Part shown: positions 63,933 through 64,000 of the stretch, in pieces
How positions within the stretch are numbered: position 1 is the first letter of the stretch
Layout: each line of letters starts with the position of its first letter
From: Heminiphilus faecis
Lineage (GTDB): Bacteria > Bacteroidota > Bacteroidia > Bacteroidales > Muribaculaceae
Direction of reading: 5' to 3'
DNA: 64,000 bases
NCBI RefSeq assembly: GCF_008728965.1
Contig: NZ_VSMC01000012.1
Coordinates: 27,298-91,297 of the forward strand
Notes under the pieces: model-generated
What the model saw: only the letters and a program-made list of their open reading frames with translations
Databases searched by the model: none
What the model was told of the DNA's origin: nothing
Made by a program: the position numbers and the translations under genes

Positions 63933-64000
63933 CGAAGATAATTATTGATATGGTTAAAAAAATGCTTTTTCTGCGGGTCTAAAAATGTAGTCAGGAACGG

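Noticed and set aside
1..64000. CRISPR array, IS element, rRNA operon or origin
   Set aside because: No regularly spaced repeats, transposase, rRNA or DnaA-box cluster could be seen.

Overview
The window looks like chromosomal DNA of a gut-type Bacteroidales bacterium, most likely in or near the Muribaculaceae (the family-level guess is inference). The signs are: repeated promoters of the Bacteroidota primary-sigma type (TTTG or TTG, 19-21 nt, then TAnnTTTG) before many genes and tRNAs; a fused FeoA-FeoB iron transporter; methylmalonyl-CoA mutase as mutA-mutB; a Rho factor with a long disordered insert; a lipoprotein member of the TamA/BamA family; and many lipoproteins and outer-membrane barrels. 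No prophage, insertion sequence, rRNA or CRISPR array was seen.

Layout. 0-10 kb: an ABC-F ATPase (cut by the window edge), an AlkD-type DNA repair protein, a TonB-dependent receptor with a membrane-tethered HTH regulator upstream, a PAP2 phosphatase with a barrel-like C-terminus, tRNA-Ser(GCU), then a second HTH regulator on the opposite strand followed by a small lipoprotein and the remnant of another TonB-receptor plug. 10-14 kb: tRNA-Glu(CUC), a lipoprotein with an internal duplication, a PCMD-like lipoprotein and an outer-membrane barrel. 14-21 kb: radC; a translationally coupled pcrA-nspC-glycosyltransferase set; and a radical-SAM plus partner pair of putative DNA-metabolism proteins. 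21-30 kb: feoAB, a MATE exporter, fabI, a porin, a DUF4136-like lipoprotein, and aguA-aguB for putrescine. 30-37 kb: mutA-mutB, dnaG and a candidate small RNA. 37-44 kb: a GH13 lipoprotein and a glucuronate operon (exuT, uxaC, uxuA, SDR reductase).

44-54 kb: a small-membrane-protein cluster (two YtxH, a holin-like protein and a 98-residue protein), an orphan ABC ATPase with a GNAT acetyltransferase, a GC-rich gene carrying a 9-bp repeat array, rmuC, nrdD-nrdG, a glycosyltransferase and a long structured non-coding element. 54-64 kb: rho with a long leader, a TamL-like assembly protein, a HAD phosphatase, a divergent HxlR regulator/cupin pair, an AspT/YidE-type transporter, thioredoxin, dapA and tRNA-Arg(UCU).

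How it fits together: aguA/aguB make putrescine from agmatine and NspC acts later in polyamine synthesis. mutAB interconverts succinyl- and methylmalonyl-CoA for propionate production. The exu/uxu genes carry glucuronate as far as 2-keto-3-deoxygluconate. nrdDG and feoAB suit anaerobic life. The least explained items are the two HTH/TonB-receptor modules, the radical-SAM pair, the two structured non-coding elements and the 9-bp repeat family.
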